Shown piece by piece: positions 12,468 to 23,079 of a stretch of DNA of 64,000 bases. A program made the position numbers and the translations under genes. A model generated the notes under the pieces. It ran no database searches. It saw nothing but the letters and a program-made list of their open reading frames with translations, and was not told the origin of the DNA. Where the stretch lies: positions 48,372,706 to 48,436,705 of the forward strand of contig CM065299.1 of NCBI GenBank assembly GCA_032871835.1. Direction: 5' to 3'. How positions within the stretch are numbered: position 1 is the stretch's first letter; each line of letters begins with the position of its first letter. This DNA comes from Dipteronia dyeriana. Taxonomy: Eukaryota > Streptophyta > Magnoliopsida > Sapindales > Sapindaceae.

Positions 12468-13530
12468 GATTTCTTTGTAATAACAAAATTATAAAAGTAA
12501 ACAAACACGATAAAGCACTTTTGAATATTTATCTGGAATTAAATAAAATAATTCAATCGTAAAATTCAACGGTGATGCAACACCCTTAAATGTCACGTCT
12601 CATTTGGGAGTTCGCACCATTTACTTTTTGGACTAGGACCTACCTAATTGTTAACATAACAATCAGTGTTTTCAATTTTAGTCTTGCGGTTTTATTAACA
12701 AGAACTCTTTGGAGGATATTAATAAAATCACATTGAGTGTGTTACCAAGTTATTGACCTTCAATATATTCCCTCACAAATATCCCTCCTTTGGGAGTAGA
12801 TATCGTTTGGGTTAATTATCTAGTCTATCCTTGTAAGGAAGTATCTTGCTAAATTCCATTCATGAATACCCCTTGGGGGGTTATTACACGAAACATAAAT
12901 CTCAACTAAACTTGGAGGCCATAGGTGTTCTTAAACACTTTCTCCCACTCAATTTTTTAAAGCGTGTGATCGAATTCTATAGAATGATTTACCAATTTAT
13001 CTAGATGCCAATTAGATACCTAAATGCATGCATATACCAAAAGAGATATATGAGCGGCACTCATATTCTATATGACATGTTATCAAACATTGACAAACAT
13101 TGCAATATTAACAAAAATATAAATAGCTACAATCTTGGAATACAAAATCTCCTTTATTGGCGAACAAGTCTTCAGGCGACCATCGTTTGGACCCCTTGGA
13201 AGCCTCCCATGGGCGTGCGCACCCCACAACCTCATATAGGGCTGCCATGTGCAGCCCGTGGCATCCATAGGGCTGCCGTGAGCAGCCCATGGGATCCAAA
13301 GGACTGCCATGCGCAGTCCTTGGCATCCATGGGGATGCCGTGTGCAGCCCATGCCACAACAATCATGGCCGCGTGCTCATTCACACACACGATTGTTGCT
13401 ATGACTCGGTACCAAACTTGTTCCTATTGCACCCAATTCTTCAAATCTTTGAATCTTCAATACTTGAATATATTACAACAGTATTTTAAACAAAAAAATA
13501 CTGCAGTTTTTTTTATTACAACAATAAAAT
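12468..13530 (-). other. Leader of element A, gag-proximal part
   Basis: This is the minus-strand counterpart of the leaders at 7300-8297 and 39700-40739, and reads as a diverged copy of them. It is interrupted at 13530 by Gypsy element C and resumes at 29631. It contains the 31-bp hairpin array listed separately. The 190-aa plus-strand frame at 13005-13577 lies in this leader and has no recognisable domain. Confidence 0.85.
13239..13355 (-). repeat. 31-bp tandem array of hairpins in the A leader
   Basis: Four units start at 13239, 13270, 13301 and 13332, an exact 31-bp period. Each has a 7-bp stem and 5-base loop: GGGCTGC/GCAGCCC in units 1 and 2, GGACTGC/GCAGTCC in unit 3 (both arms changed together), and GGGATGC/GCAGCCC with one mismatch in unit 4. 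B and D carry a single copy of the hairpin at the matching leader position. Confidence 0.9.
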
Positions 13531-14506
13531 TGTCGAGAAGTCAATTTCTTGATGGTCAAGAAAGTCAACAGTTCTAGATTTGGTTATGACCTGTTAAAAG
13601 AGAAAAAGAAAGAGAATGCAATTGATATTGTTATGACATGATTTTACATGGTAAAACTCCGATGATCGGAGAAACATCCACGGGTGGTCGAAGGCACAAC
13701 CAAGCCAAATCCACTATTGAATGATAAATTACACCGCTCGATCTCAATTGATATTGTTATGACATGATTTTACGTGGTTAAACTCTGATGATCGGAGAAA
13801 CATCCACGGGTGGTCGAAGGCACAACCAAGCCAAATCCACTATTGAATGAAAAATTACACCGTTTGATCTCTCTTTTCTGTATTTTTCAGTGATTCTTTT
13901 TTTTTTTTGTCTCTATTTCGTCTCTATTTTATAGTAAGATTATAGGTTTATTTATACATGCATAGATCCTTAATCCTTGTCGTACAAGTAATGAAAAGAA
14001 ATTGTATTTAGGACTGGTTGCTTGTTAAAGTTGTCTTTATCTTCTTTCCTGATTTGGATATCTTGAATTAGAATCTTCACTGGATTCTAGTTGAATGGTC
14101 TGTTTAGGACTTATTTCCCGATCGGTGTGTTCTCTTCTAGAAAAGTAGAATTATTGCTTGATTTGGACTTGTTTCTTGTTTGGTGTTTTGTCTTTCTAGA
14201 ATCTCTTTCCTTCTCTAAAGACAGGGGAATGCAATAAGGATGTTTCCGTATTGGACTATGATTCTAGATTCCTTTACTGGCTCATTTACTTGAGGATCAT
14301 TGTTATCCTTTACTTGGGTTTCTCATGTCCCGAGTAAAGCTGAACATGCCGAGTACTCGTATTCGACCTTACTCGGGTTCTTGTGTCTTGGTGGCACCAC
14401 TGATGATGTTTTCCAGACGCCAGCTTGGATGGTTATCTGGAAATCTATTTAAGGGATTGTCCTACCTGTCAGTGACGTGTACATTCAATAAACTATACAT
14501 ACAACA
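13531..14506 (-). repeat. 3' LTR of element C
   Basis: The LTR is 976 bp with plus-strand ends TGTCGAGAAG and ACAACA. It pairs with 28786-29630 (845 bp). Most of the length difference is an internal 126-bp tandem duplication present only here. In one ~320-base stretch I counted about 35 differences between the two LTRs by eye, so the insertion is old. Confidence 0.92.
13620..13871. repeat. 126-bp tandem duplication in the C 3' LTR
   Basis: The two copies are 13620-13745 and 13746-13871. Both begin AATTGATATTGTTATGACA and end GATCTC, with few differences. The 5' LTR has a single copy. Confidence 0.93.
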
Positions 14507-14520
14507 ATGCTCCCTTAACA
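14507..14520 (-). other. Polypurine tract of element C
   Basis: On the minus strand TGTTAAGGGAGCAT directly precedes the 3' LTR start TGTTGTATG. Confidence 0.65.
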
Positions 14521-15311
14521 TACTTTTGTCGAGTGGAATTCATGTTGGCGGAAGTATTTTAATTGCTTGAAATTTTGACTAGCTTTTTGTCATATCCTCC
14601 ATTAATGCCTCATGAAAAATAGGAAGTATAACCCTTAAATCAATTCTCAGCATTTATGAAGTGTTTTAATGGCAACCACGTATGTTCAATCTGTGTTCAT
14701 GTGAAATCTCAATGATTGTGACGTTTTAAAATCCCGACGGCTTGATCTGTTCTCTCCATGACTTGTGTCCTTTAATCTCTTGGTTTTTCTGCTAGTATTT
14801 ATGAGATACGACCCACTGATTATCTGATACGCCGCTTACATCATCGAACGTTCCTTCTATTCTTTCAATTTTTTCCCGTTTCTCAAAACCCTAAAGTTTT
14901 GTGTCTTTTGATCATTATGCGATTTATTTGAATTGAAAGGGGCTATTATTATCATTCATTTTCACAGAAAGAGGTAAAAGACCAAGGCTTTCTCACGCAT
15001 AGATTCTTCTTGGTTATTCACTGAAGTTTTTTCTGATTTCTCTGCGTCTGCTTTTAAGGTTAGTTTCAACGGATCCTATTGCACACCACCATCTTTTTGT
15101 TAAGGCCTTTAATGCACTTGAGCATGGAGATACTTATTTAGTCTCGTGAATTTAAAAATTACTAGGGAAAATACCCCGTATCCAACCTTATTTTTTGAAT
15201 ATTAACGTTTCTAGGCTTTACCCTGGTGTCCTATCTAGCCCCAGTCCTGAATCTTCTTCCAGCTCTAAGTCTTCCATTTTTGATCATCCCAGGGCTCTTT
15301 TATGATCTATA
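14521..15311 (+). promoter_or_regulatory. Upstream region of the antisense gene in C
   Basis: This is non-coding sequence between the polypurine tract and the antisense gene. Near 14870-14900 a pyrimidine-rich stretch ending CTCAAAACCCTAAA resembles a plant 5' untranslated region. A donor-like GTTAGT follows at about 15059. No clear TATA box was found. Its role as a promoter is inferred only from its position. Confidence 0.35.
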
Positions 15312-16163
15312 ATGGGGAAGCATCAGAGTAATCGCATGGTTTGCAAACATGGTTCAAGCGACATTCAGATTGGGAGGCAAGTAGTTGGTGAAAATGATGT
15401 TGAAGAAGAACATCGTGCCTCTCTGATTCTCTTTTCTTTTAATTTCCCAAGTGCGTATGATACCAAACCGAATATGGTTGGGGATGCAGAGATCGAGAAG
15501 TATCATGCTCGGTTCAATCTAGGTAATTCTATCCCGATGATGGTTGTTGGTGACAGGGTAGGGTGGAATCATCCTCCAGGTATGGTTGCAATTTTTGGGC
15601 CATGTTTAGGTACGGGGTGACTATTCCCCTTTAACCTTTCATTGCCGAGGTGGGGATTGCTCCGGCCCAACTTACCCTGATTAGCTATAGGATTCTGATG
15701 TGCATGTGGCACATGTGGAGCCGGATGAAGTTGCCGCCGCCTTCGCCTCGTGAAATAAGGAAATTTTATACCCTCAGAAAGTCTGGTAACATTGGGACAT
15801 ATTTTATTTTGTCCAACCATCCGGATAATTGGATCCCTGAAGGAGTGAAGGTGGGTTTCATCTGGGGTTTTTCTAGTTCTAACAAATATTGGAAAAACAA
15901 TTGGTTTTTCGTAGGAGGAAACTGGTGAAACTAGGACAAGCTTTCAATCGGTGAAGCTCAAGAAGTATTGAAGGTTTCTCGCCACTTCTGCTCTCCTGAT
16001 CGCTGGAACAAAACGCCCCCCACTTTTATCGATGCTGAGTTGACTAACCTTGCTCGGGCTGCAATACGTACTTTGAAAAAAAGAAGCAGGGCCTACCTTT
16101 TTGATGTGAAGAAAATGATAGAACTTGGCTTCTTTGCCCAGATTTCTGCTCGTCTCAGACGCT

Positions 16164-16242
16164 GTGAGTGAACTTTACTGTTGCTTTTATTAAATGCTTT
16201 TTACTGCCTGATCCTTCAACTTCTTACCCCTTTTGGTTTTAG
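16164..16242 (+). other. Probable intron 1 of the antisense gene
   Basis: It begins GTGAGT and ends with a pyrimidine-rich stretch and TTTTAG. Skipping it joins the SARLRR codons to LYDMDVVCDAKARQV in frame; reading through gives an immediate TGA. Confidence 0.65.
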
Positions 16243-17085
16243 TATATGATATGGACGTTGTCTGTGATGCTAAAGCTCGCCAGGTAAAGGCGATTATTTA
16301 GGCAAGTCTTAAAGATGCTTCTTATTAAAATAAAGAAGGGATTGCTTCGCCTGATGACGAATCAGATGAGAATTCTGAGGAAACAGATGAGCAAGTTCTT
16401 GAGTATATTCCTAACGTTGTCGCTCAGCCGACCATAGGGGAATCGAGCGACTCGAGTGGCTCTATGGAACCTGGTAGTGACCAGAGGGTGTCTGAGGATG
16501 AAGGCAGGAAGGGGAGGCATCCTAGTGGTATAGCAACTGGTAAGCTTAGTTCCCCGATCGATGAGGTGCCTGCTGAGCAGTTTGCTGATAGGAGTGAAAA
16601 AAAAGTTAGGGAACCCCCTACTAAATAGGTTGATCACTCTTTTCCTATTTTTTCAGACATTTTCAAGATTTAGCGGGTGATCAAGTTGATCCTTCAGTTG
16701 ATCTTGATCTTCGTCAAGCTCGGGTCAAAAATAGGAAGGCAACTCTTTCTCCTGCTCGACCCCTTCACAAAGTTCCTCGAGTGGTGTCATTCGTTGAGTC
16801 AAACGACGAGGATGCTGATGCTAGGGATTCCCCGAATACTCAAAAAAAGAAGTATTTGGGTGAAGGGGATAATTCTCAAGGGAATTTGGACATAGATAAC
16901 TCCTTGCCCCCCGAAGTTGAAGCTTTAGAAATAGGATACTCAGGGTAGTCTACAAGCCCTTCCTCCAGAATATGCTAAAGACCATGTCCTCCGGCCATAC
17001 TTTTATTGGTGATGATCATTGGAGCCGCTTTAGGAATGGCTCTTCTTCAGAGTGTCTTCATAATACTTTTAACAGTGTGACCTAC

Positions 17086-17156
17086 GTAGGTCTTCTGACT
17101 CGATCTATGCCTTAAATATGCCCTAATTTAAGCATCTTTAACCTACTCTCCTATAG
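17086..17156 (+). other. Probable intron 2 of the antisense gene
   Basis: It begins GTAGGT and ends CTCCTATAG. Skipping it joins FNSVTY to VVAKFAEIIQT in frame. The interval itself has stop codons. Confidence 0.6.
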
Positions 17157-18044
17157 GTGGTTGCTAAGTTTGCTGAGATTATTCAGACGTAACAACATCA
17201 AGCTGATTGGATAAAGCATCTGGAGGCTCAGTTGAAGAAGAGTGAGGATAACCGATCTCGGATTGAGGTGGCCTATCAAAAAAAGGCGAGTTCTGTATAG
17301 GAGTTTACCGATTGCTGTTTAGCAAAGCAGATGGACGCCGAGGAGTGGGCCTTCGCTATAAAAGAGAGAGCTAAATTTTTTCAGGACTCACTCTCTGTCG
17401 CCTAGAAATCGATGCTAAGAGCTAAACAAGAGGCTGACCGAGCAAAGTCATCTTATGATCAAAAAATTGAAAACCTTGAACGTCAGGCCTTGACTGTTGA
17501 ATCCCTTTCGAAGGAAGCCAAGCTGGAACTTGTAGTGCAAGGGTTTTATTACTTTAAAATGTCCCCCATTTATGATGCCCTACTCCTCATGGAGTTTCAA
17601 CGGGGGTTGGTTTCGGCTGGCGAATTTTTTAAGATTAAGAATCGAGCAACAGATAAAGCTCGAGCTAATTGGGAATTGTCAATCAAAAACCATGTGGACC
17701 GGTCCTTGGAGTCTCTTCGGACTCAGATGAGGGAGTGGAGAGCTTACTGTCACAACCAAGGTAAAGTGCCTCATCCTATGCATCTGGAAGTCCTATGCAT
17801 CATAATCAATCCAAGGGACCGTTTCTATGCTAGTCAGGAAACTGGTGTGGATAGGTCAAAGTCTGATGTTGGAACGGTCCCTTGGATTGATTATAGTGAA
17901 TTGATGGATGATTTGGTTGACACAATTGCTTGGCCTTCGAACGAAAGTTCCTTTGCGAATATGAGATGGTGCCTAATTCGAGCATTGGCAAGAGTTCTAA
18001 ATCTTCAGGCCCGCCTTAGACCTTGTAAAACTTTGTACTATTAA

Positions 18045-18353
18045 TAAAATTTCATATTTTGCATGATTGCTTTTTGAAATGCTGAGTATCGTATTAACTG
18101 GCTAGTCCTGTTATCTGAGCAGCGTAATTTCAAGTGCCGAGTATCTTATTAACTGGCTAGTATCATTACCGAGTTAGTATCGTTACCCGAGTAACCCCTT
18201 TATCATCTTAGATGCCAAGTATCTTATTTAACTGGCTAATATTATTAACTGAGTCATCTCGAAACAAAGGCAAATAGATTTGTACTTCTGTTTCAAACTA
18301 GGTTGCTACCCAAACGTTGCATCAAGGCTCACCACGATCATACATGAAAGTTC
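18045..18353. repeat. Degenerate TATCTTATTAAC repeats in C
   Basis: Non-coding tail after the antisense gene. The phrase GAGTATCTTATTAACTGGCT recurs with changes at about 18082, 18139 and 18216, with GAGT-rich spacers. The same core occurs in the 32.3-35.0 kb region. Confidence 0.6.
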
Positions 18354-20840
18354 TGTAGGGAAAAAATTGTTTAGAAACGCAGCATAACCGTGTGAACAAA
18401 AAAAAATTAGCTTTTATGCAACGAGAACCTTAACCCTAGATTAATTGATGTATATAAAAGTATCGTACCTTTTTCACGTGACGATTAAACAAGCGCTGAA
18501 TCAATTCCTCAAGATCTTCCAATCCAATCACGAACGTGAATCACCTAGGAGTGTGGGCTCCCTTTCTTTAAATTGTATTTCTGAGGATGGAGACAAAGCA
18601 AATATCTTTTCTTTGTTAGTTACAAATATCCTCAAAGAGAAAAAAATCCAAGAACGTCCGGTCACTTGTGAATTATCAATCAATTGATTGTAACTCGCGT
18701 GAACCTTGATTAGATGTTGTACACAAAACCCTTTTGATGTAAAGGATATTAGTATACTATCGAATACAAAAACGTTCCCTTTTTTTTTCTTCTTGGCCGA
18801 ATTCACACACTATTGTTTAGAGATGATGGAATTTTGTGTAGAGTAAAATCAGATTTTTCTCCCTCAAAATTCCTATTGTGGCCTAGACTTTCTCTTAGAA
18901 ATATATGCTTGGCCGAAATTCACCTCTAATTGCCTTAGGGCTGGCCGAATTCATCATCAACATATATATAGGTTCATAAATCCTTTCCTAAGAAGGATTC
19001 ACTTGGTTGACAAGAATCCTTTCCTTAAGTGGATTTATTTGGTAGTTAGAATCCTTATCTAAAAAGAAATCTATCCTATCCTATATAATACATGTGATGA
19101 ACGAAATTCCCTTCTTTGATGTATTTTAGGAGAGTTTAATCTTACCTAAAAGAGATTACTTGATGGACCAGAATCCTATCTTTAGGTAGATTAACTTGGT
19201 GGTTATAAATCCATTTCATATAAGAATTCTACCACTAAGTAGTTTTACTTGGTGACCAAAAATCCTTTTCCAAAAAGAATTCTTTCCTACACCAAGACTC
19301 CTAATCGTACTCAATAGTGTGTTTGTAACCATATTAAAGACTTCCTAATTTGATTAGATAAATGACTCTTTTTATTTATCTACTTATCAAATATAGTCTT
19401 TAACATTAACTATACTACCAACAATAGTATAGTTTTAGGAGACCATCTCCTAATAGGAAAAGATTTTGACTTTTAATTAAATAATTAATTAATCAACAAA
19501 TTAATTAATTTCCATTTAATTAATCAACAAATTAATTAATTTCCATTTAATTAAATAATAATAAAAAAATAATAATAATATATTAAAGCTATTATCCATA
19601 GCCATTGCCGCCCATACCTAGTAAAAAGGCCATATATTATTTTTCTCATTTTATTAAATCCATTGGACCTTAATAAAAAGTCCACATATGAACTAGACCT
19701 ATTCTTACAAAAAGAAACACGTTCACATGCCTTATTACAATTCTAGATGGACCCCTATTGGTCCGGTAAAATATATCAAGTGATCCATGCAAGTTCGTGT
19801 GGATTGGGGATCTTGGCGGGCTATCTAAATTTAAGCTCCAATAGACACAACCCAATCACAATCAACAAATGATTCACTTAGGTCCAATCTATTTAATTTT
19901 AGTTCATTCCACTAAAGAACTAAAATTGAACTCTTAAATAAAGATAGAATAAGTTGATGTTACTCATTCATACCCTAAACAACCTTATTGGAGAAATTGT
20001 ATCCTCGTGAAGAATACCAGTAATCGCCAAGAACTCATAGACCGCCTATAGCTCTCCAAGTTACCATATTTACTCATATGACCATATTTTGAACTTGGAT
20101 GTTTTGACTTGTCTAGAAGCCATGTTTCAATAGACACTATTGAAAACTTAACGTTAAGATTTAATATCCAATACCTCAAAACATCCATATGATGGTATTC
20201 TACTCTCATTCAATAAATGGAGCCACAATGTCCATATCTATAAATGAAGTCCTCTATCGATTAACAAATGAATACCACCAAACTATCGAGGATAGACTAT
20301 GTTATATAATCGTACTCATTGATAGCTCAAATGAAAACACTTGCAACCATAAGTCCATCATTTATCTCAGGATTGAGATAGACTCTCCGATTGTCTTCAA
20401 ATGAAAACTTTAATCCATTGACGGTTCTAGATAAAGTATTTCATTTTGATCCTATTCAACGCACCCAGTGCACTAGATTCTTTTGCCCAAAGACACCACA
20501 CTTTGATTATTTTAGACTCATCATAACACATTTGCTCCCACTCAAATGCTAGCAAAAGAATCTACAACTTTAACAAGATAAAGACGCCCAACCTTTTATC
20601 TTAAGTTGTGAATATTATTCAAGACTAACTAAAGAATTTTGTCTACCTCATACATATCTAGATGTATGAACAATTCTTCTTTTCTCATAGTCTTTTGACC
20701 TTATGATTATTTACTTTTGACAATTATAATAATGAAACTATAAATGCTATAAGATTTTTTAAACTAGAAATCACTTTATTCATATGAAAAAGATTGTTAA
20801 TTACACTTTTACACTCTTGCTATCGAGCATAATCCTAACA
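18354..20840 (-). mobile_element. Solo Copia LTR inside element C
   Basis: A complete 2487-bp LTR of the Copia family lies on the minus strand, with a perfect 5-bp target duplication AGTTC at 18349-18353 and 20841-20845. There is no primer site or internal sequence. A 34-bp unit beginning AATTAATCAACAAATTAATT is duplicated near 19485-19552 in this copy only. Confidence 0.93.
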
Positions 20841-20845
20841 AGTTC

Positions 20846-22490
20846 CCTAAAACGTGTGTGTCTATATCCTAGAGGGGCGGTTAATAGGTTTTAATTGAAT
20901 AAATTACCGATTTTTCAATTAATCAACATTAACACAAATTACCCCGAGTAAACAAGCATTCAATAAAATCAATTATGCTTAAAACAATAACAACACAAAA
21001 TATTTACGTGGAAACCCTCATAATGGGAAAAACCACGGGCTGATATGTGTGCTACACTAGATCCTCAAATCCACTATTAAATGAAAGTTTACAACCTAGG
21101 TTGACCTCCCGTCACACCCTCCAGTTACTAACCCTTTCACTCTACCCAACTGCCTTAATAGTGATTCTTGATCTATTTGCTTGTGCCCTATCCACTTAGT
21201 CACAAGACTTGACCTCAATGAAGAGTCAAACACAACCTAAGTGACTATGACAAAATATTCAAACATGCAAGTAATGCTAGGCAACACTAAATGCTTATCT
21301 AGGAATTTAAGAATGTCACTAAGTACAATTCTTAGATATCAATGTCTAAATGAATGTTCATTAAGACTTAACTAGATATAATTATGCAACAATATATCCT
21401 AGTTATCAAACAAAGAGCCAATCAACACATGTTGTCATAAAACATGGCAAGGACTATAATGCAATCACAAAATGCAATCAATGAGTCCTAAACAATATCT
21501 AAATTCAAAGCATAATCATTTGGCTAGAAGGGCAAAATGGTCACAAACCCTAGCTATCACAAAATATAAATCTCAACCAACAATCAACAACCCAAGCATG
21601 TTATAAATGCAATTAAACTAAATAACATACATTTAATGAACAATAATTGTTAAACCTAGGCATACATGTTATAAGAATGGAACAAGAAATTCTAAGGCAT
21701 GTAGAGATTACCTAGTCAATGAAAAACAAGAGAAACCATGCTTGGAAGATGCTAGATGCTCATGGATTGAAGATTGGTTGAGTAAAAATAGATTCTTAGG
21801 AGCCCTCTCTCTCTTGGAGTCAAATTGTCTCTCAAAGAAAAGCTTGGTGAGTAAAGATGGCTTCTTAGACTCACACACACCAAAGAGAGGAGAAGAGACA
21901 TATAAATAATGTGCCCTACACTAAACTGTGTCATTTTGGACAAGGGGCAACTGATTCCCATCATGACCGTTGTGCATACCGCGGCTTAGGCAAGTGTCCA
22001 GACCACGGTAGCGCGAGCGGTGCGTCGCCTGTGAAACTTTGCTGTCAGGACCGCGGTACAGGTAATGTCCAGACCGCGGTAGAGCAAGCGGTGTAACACT
22101 GGGAACCTCCGCTTAGAAGACCGCTATGCATGCAAAGTGCACAGGCCGCTGTAGCAGCAGCGAGCAACATATGGAGAACACCTCTGTGCATACCGCGGCG
22201 GAGGTAATGCACAGGGAGCGGTCCCGGCCTCGGTCAAGGGGAAAAAACTCTTCTAAGGGCAAACTAAATGCAACAAACACCCAAGAAAGATTTATGGCAA
22301 AGAGACACAATTAAGGCAATTAAGCATTCATGCAAGTTGATAAAAGACATGCATAAGAGTGTGTGTGTACACTAAAAACTCTTCAAAAAAAGGTTAAGCA
22401 AGTGATATACCTTCTGAAGCTAGAGCTGGGTCTAGAGCAATGATGGCCTAAACTACCCTTACACATTAATCCCAAAATGTGGTTGTCAAT
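20846..22490 (-). other. Unclassified promoter-like segment with CCGCGG cluster
   Basis: This stretch is unlike its Gypsy C surroundings and has no coding potential I trust. Its left part carries the phrases CTAGAGGGGCGGTTAATAGG (about 20870) and GGGAAAAACCACGGG (about 21027), which I associate with widespread unclassified plant repeats. Four exact CCGCGG sites and several near matches lie at 21975-22240, and a TATA-like TTATTTATA on the minus strand lies at about 21899-21907. The same order of cluster then TATA occurs in element F. It could be an LTR or a solo LTR of an unidentified element; I could not define the ends or a target duplication. Confidence 0.5.
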
Positions 22491-23079
22491 GAAATAATTC
22501 AATAAAAAATTGAGGAAATTATAATACATTCGAGTCCTTACGCAAGTCATTGAGGACGTCTTCTAGTTTTATCGGCTCAAGGGTTTACCGAATCGTTAAG
22601 CTCTGAATTGCTTAATATAGCTGCGTAACTCACCAGGGTTTTCCCTACGCTGCTCCGAGCCTTCTTCAAGAATCTGGTGCATCGGGTTTGCCTTTTGGCT
22701 AAAGCCTCGACAGACCTTGCTCAGTTGGCATGCTCCTTTAAGCTTCTCCGCCCATTGAGGATTTTTGCCAAATTAACGGCCCTGAGCATTTTATTTCTTC
22801 ATGTTATTATGCACTCAGTCTTTGCATATGTTCTTATTATCATAAGCTTAGATTTTTCCATATGTTCTTATTATCATATGCTTAGATTTTTCCATATGTT
22901 CTTATTATCATATGCTCAAATTTTAAGGAATCCCATAATTGGGTTTTTATTCAAAATTCTGCAAAACTAACAATACAAAAAAAGGTTGCTAAGAATAAAT
23001 TACTAAAAAATATCTGGACTAAAATGCAATAAAACAAATTTCAAGGATAGAGAATATTGGGCGTTGCATGGTCGGGGTA
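22491..23079. other. Non-coding 3' region of C between integrase and the inserted segment
   Basis: No protein similarity was recognised. It includes a 34-bp tandem repeat (22825-22920). A 97-aa plus-strand frame here is partly made of the repeat and is not considered a gene. Confidence 0.6.
22825..22920. repeat. 34-bp tandem repeat, about 2.8 copies
   Basis: Units begin CATATGTTCTTATTATCATA at 22825, 22859 and 22893. The first two are full length with few differences; the third is partial. Confidence 0.92.

Larger units (their letters stand above)
15312..18044 (+). pseudogene. Antisense ORF of Tat element C (putative gypsy-type transposon protein, PF04195-like)
   Basis: Plus-strand coding sequence, opposite to pol. 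The N-terminal part (15312-15620) starts MGKHQSNRMVCKHGSS, with an in-frame TGA just upstream. After a 1-base shift near 15590 the frame continues with MFRYGVTIPL and IAPAQLTLISYRILM, and a tryptophan-rich end KNNWFFVGGNW, which resembles the plant 'putative gypsy type transposon' family. An acidic middle part (16243-16960) and a lysine/glutamate-rich coiled-coil-like C-terminal part (17157-18044) follow. GT-AG intervals at 16164-16242 (79 nt) and 17086-17156 (71 nt) restore the frame when skipped, so the gene probably had introns. Several stops show it is inactive. The function of the family is unknown. The family name is from memory of the motif pattern. Confidence 0.75.

Noticed and set aside
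13005..13577. 190-aa plus-strand frame
   Set aside because: It lies in the untranslated leader of element A, runs through the hairpin array and into the LTR of C, and has no domain.
21911..22314. Short frames in the CCGCGG cluster on both strands
   Set aside because: High local GC lowers stop frequency; the frames overlap on both strands and show no domain.
22825..22920. Short direct repeats as a CRISPR-like array
   Set aside because: The 34-bp units are directly adjacent with no spacers, and the context is a plant retrotransposon.
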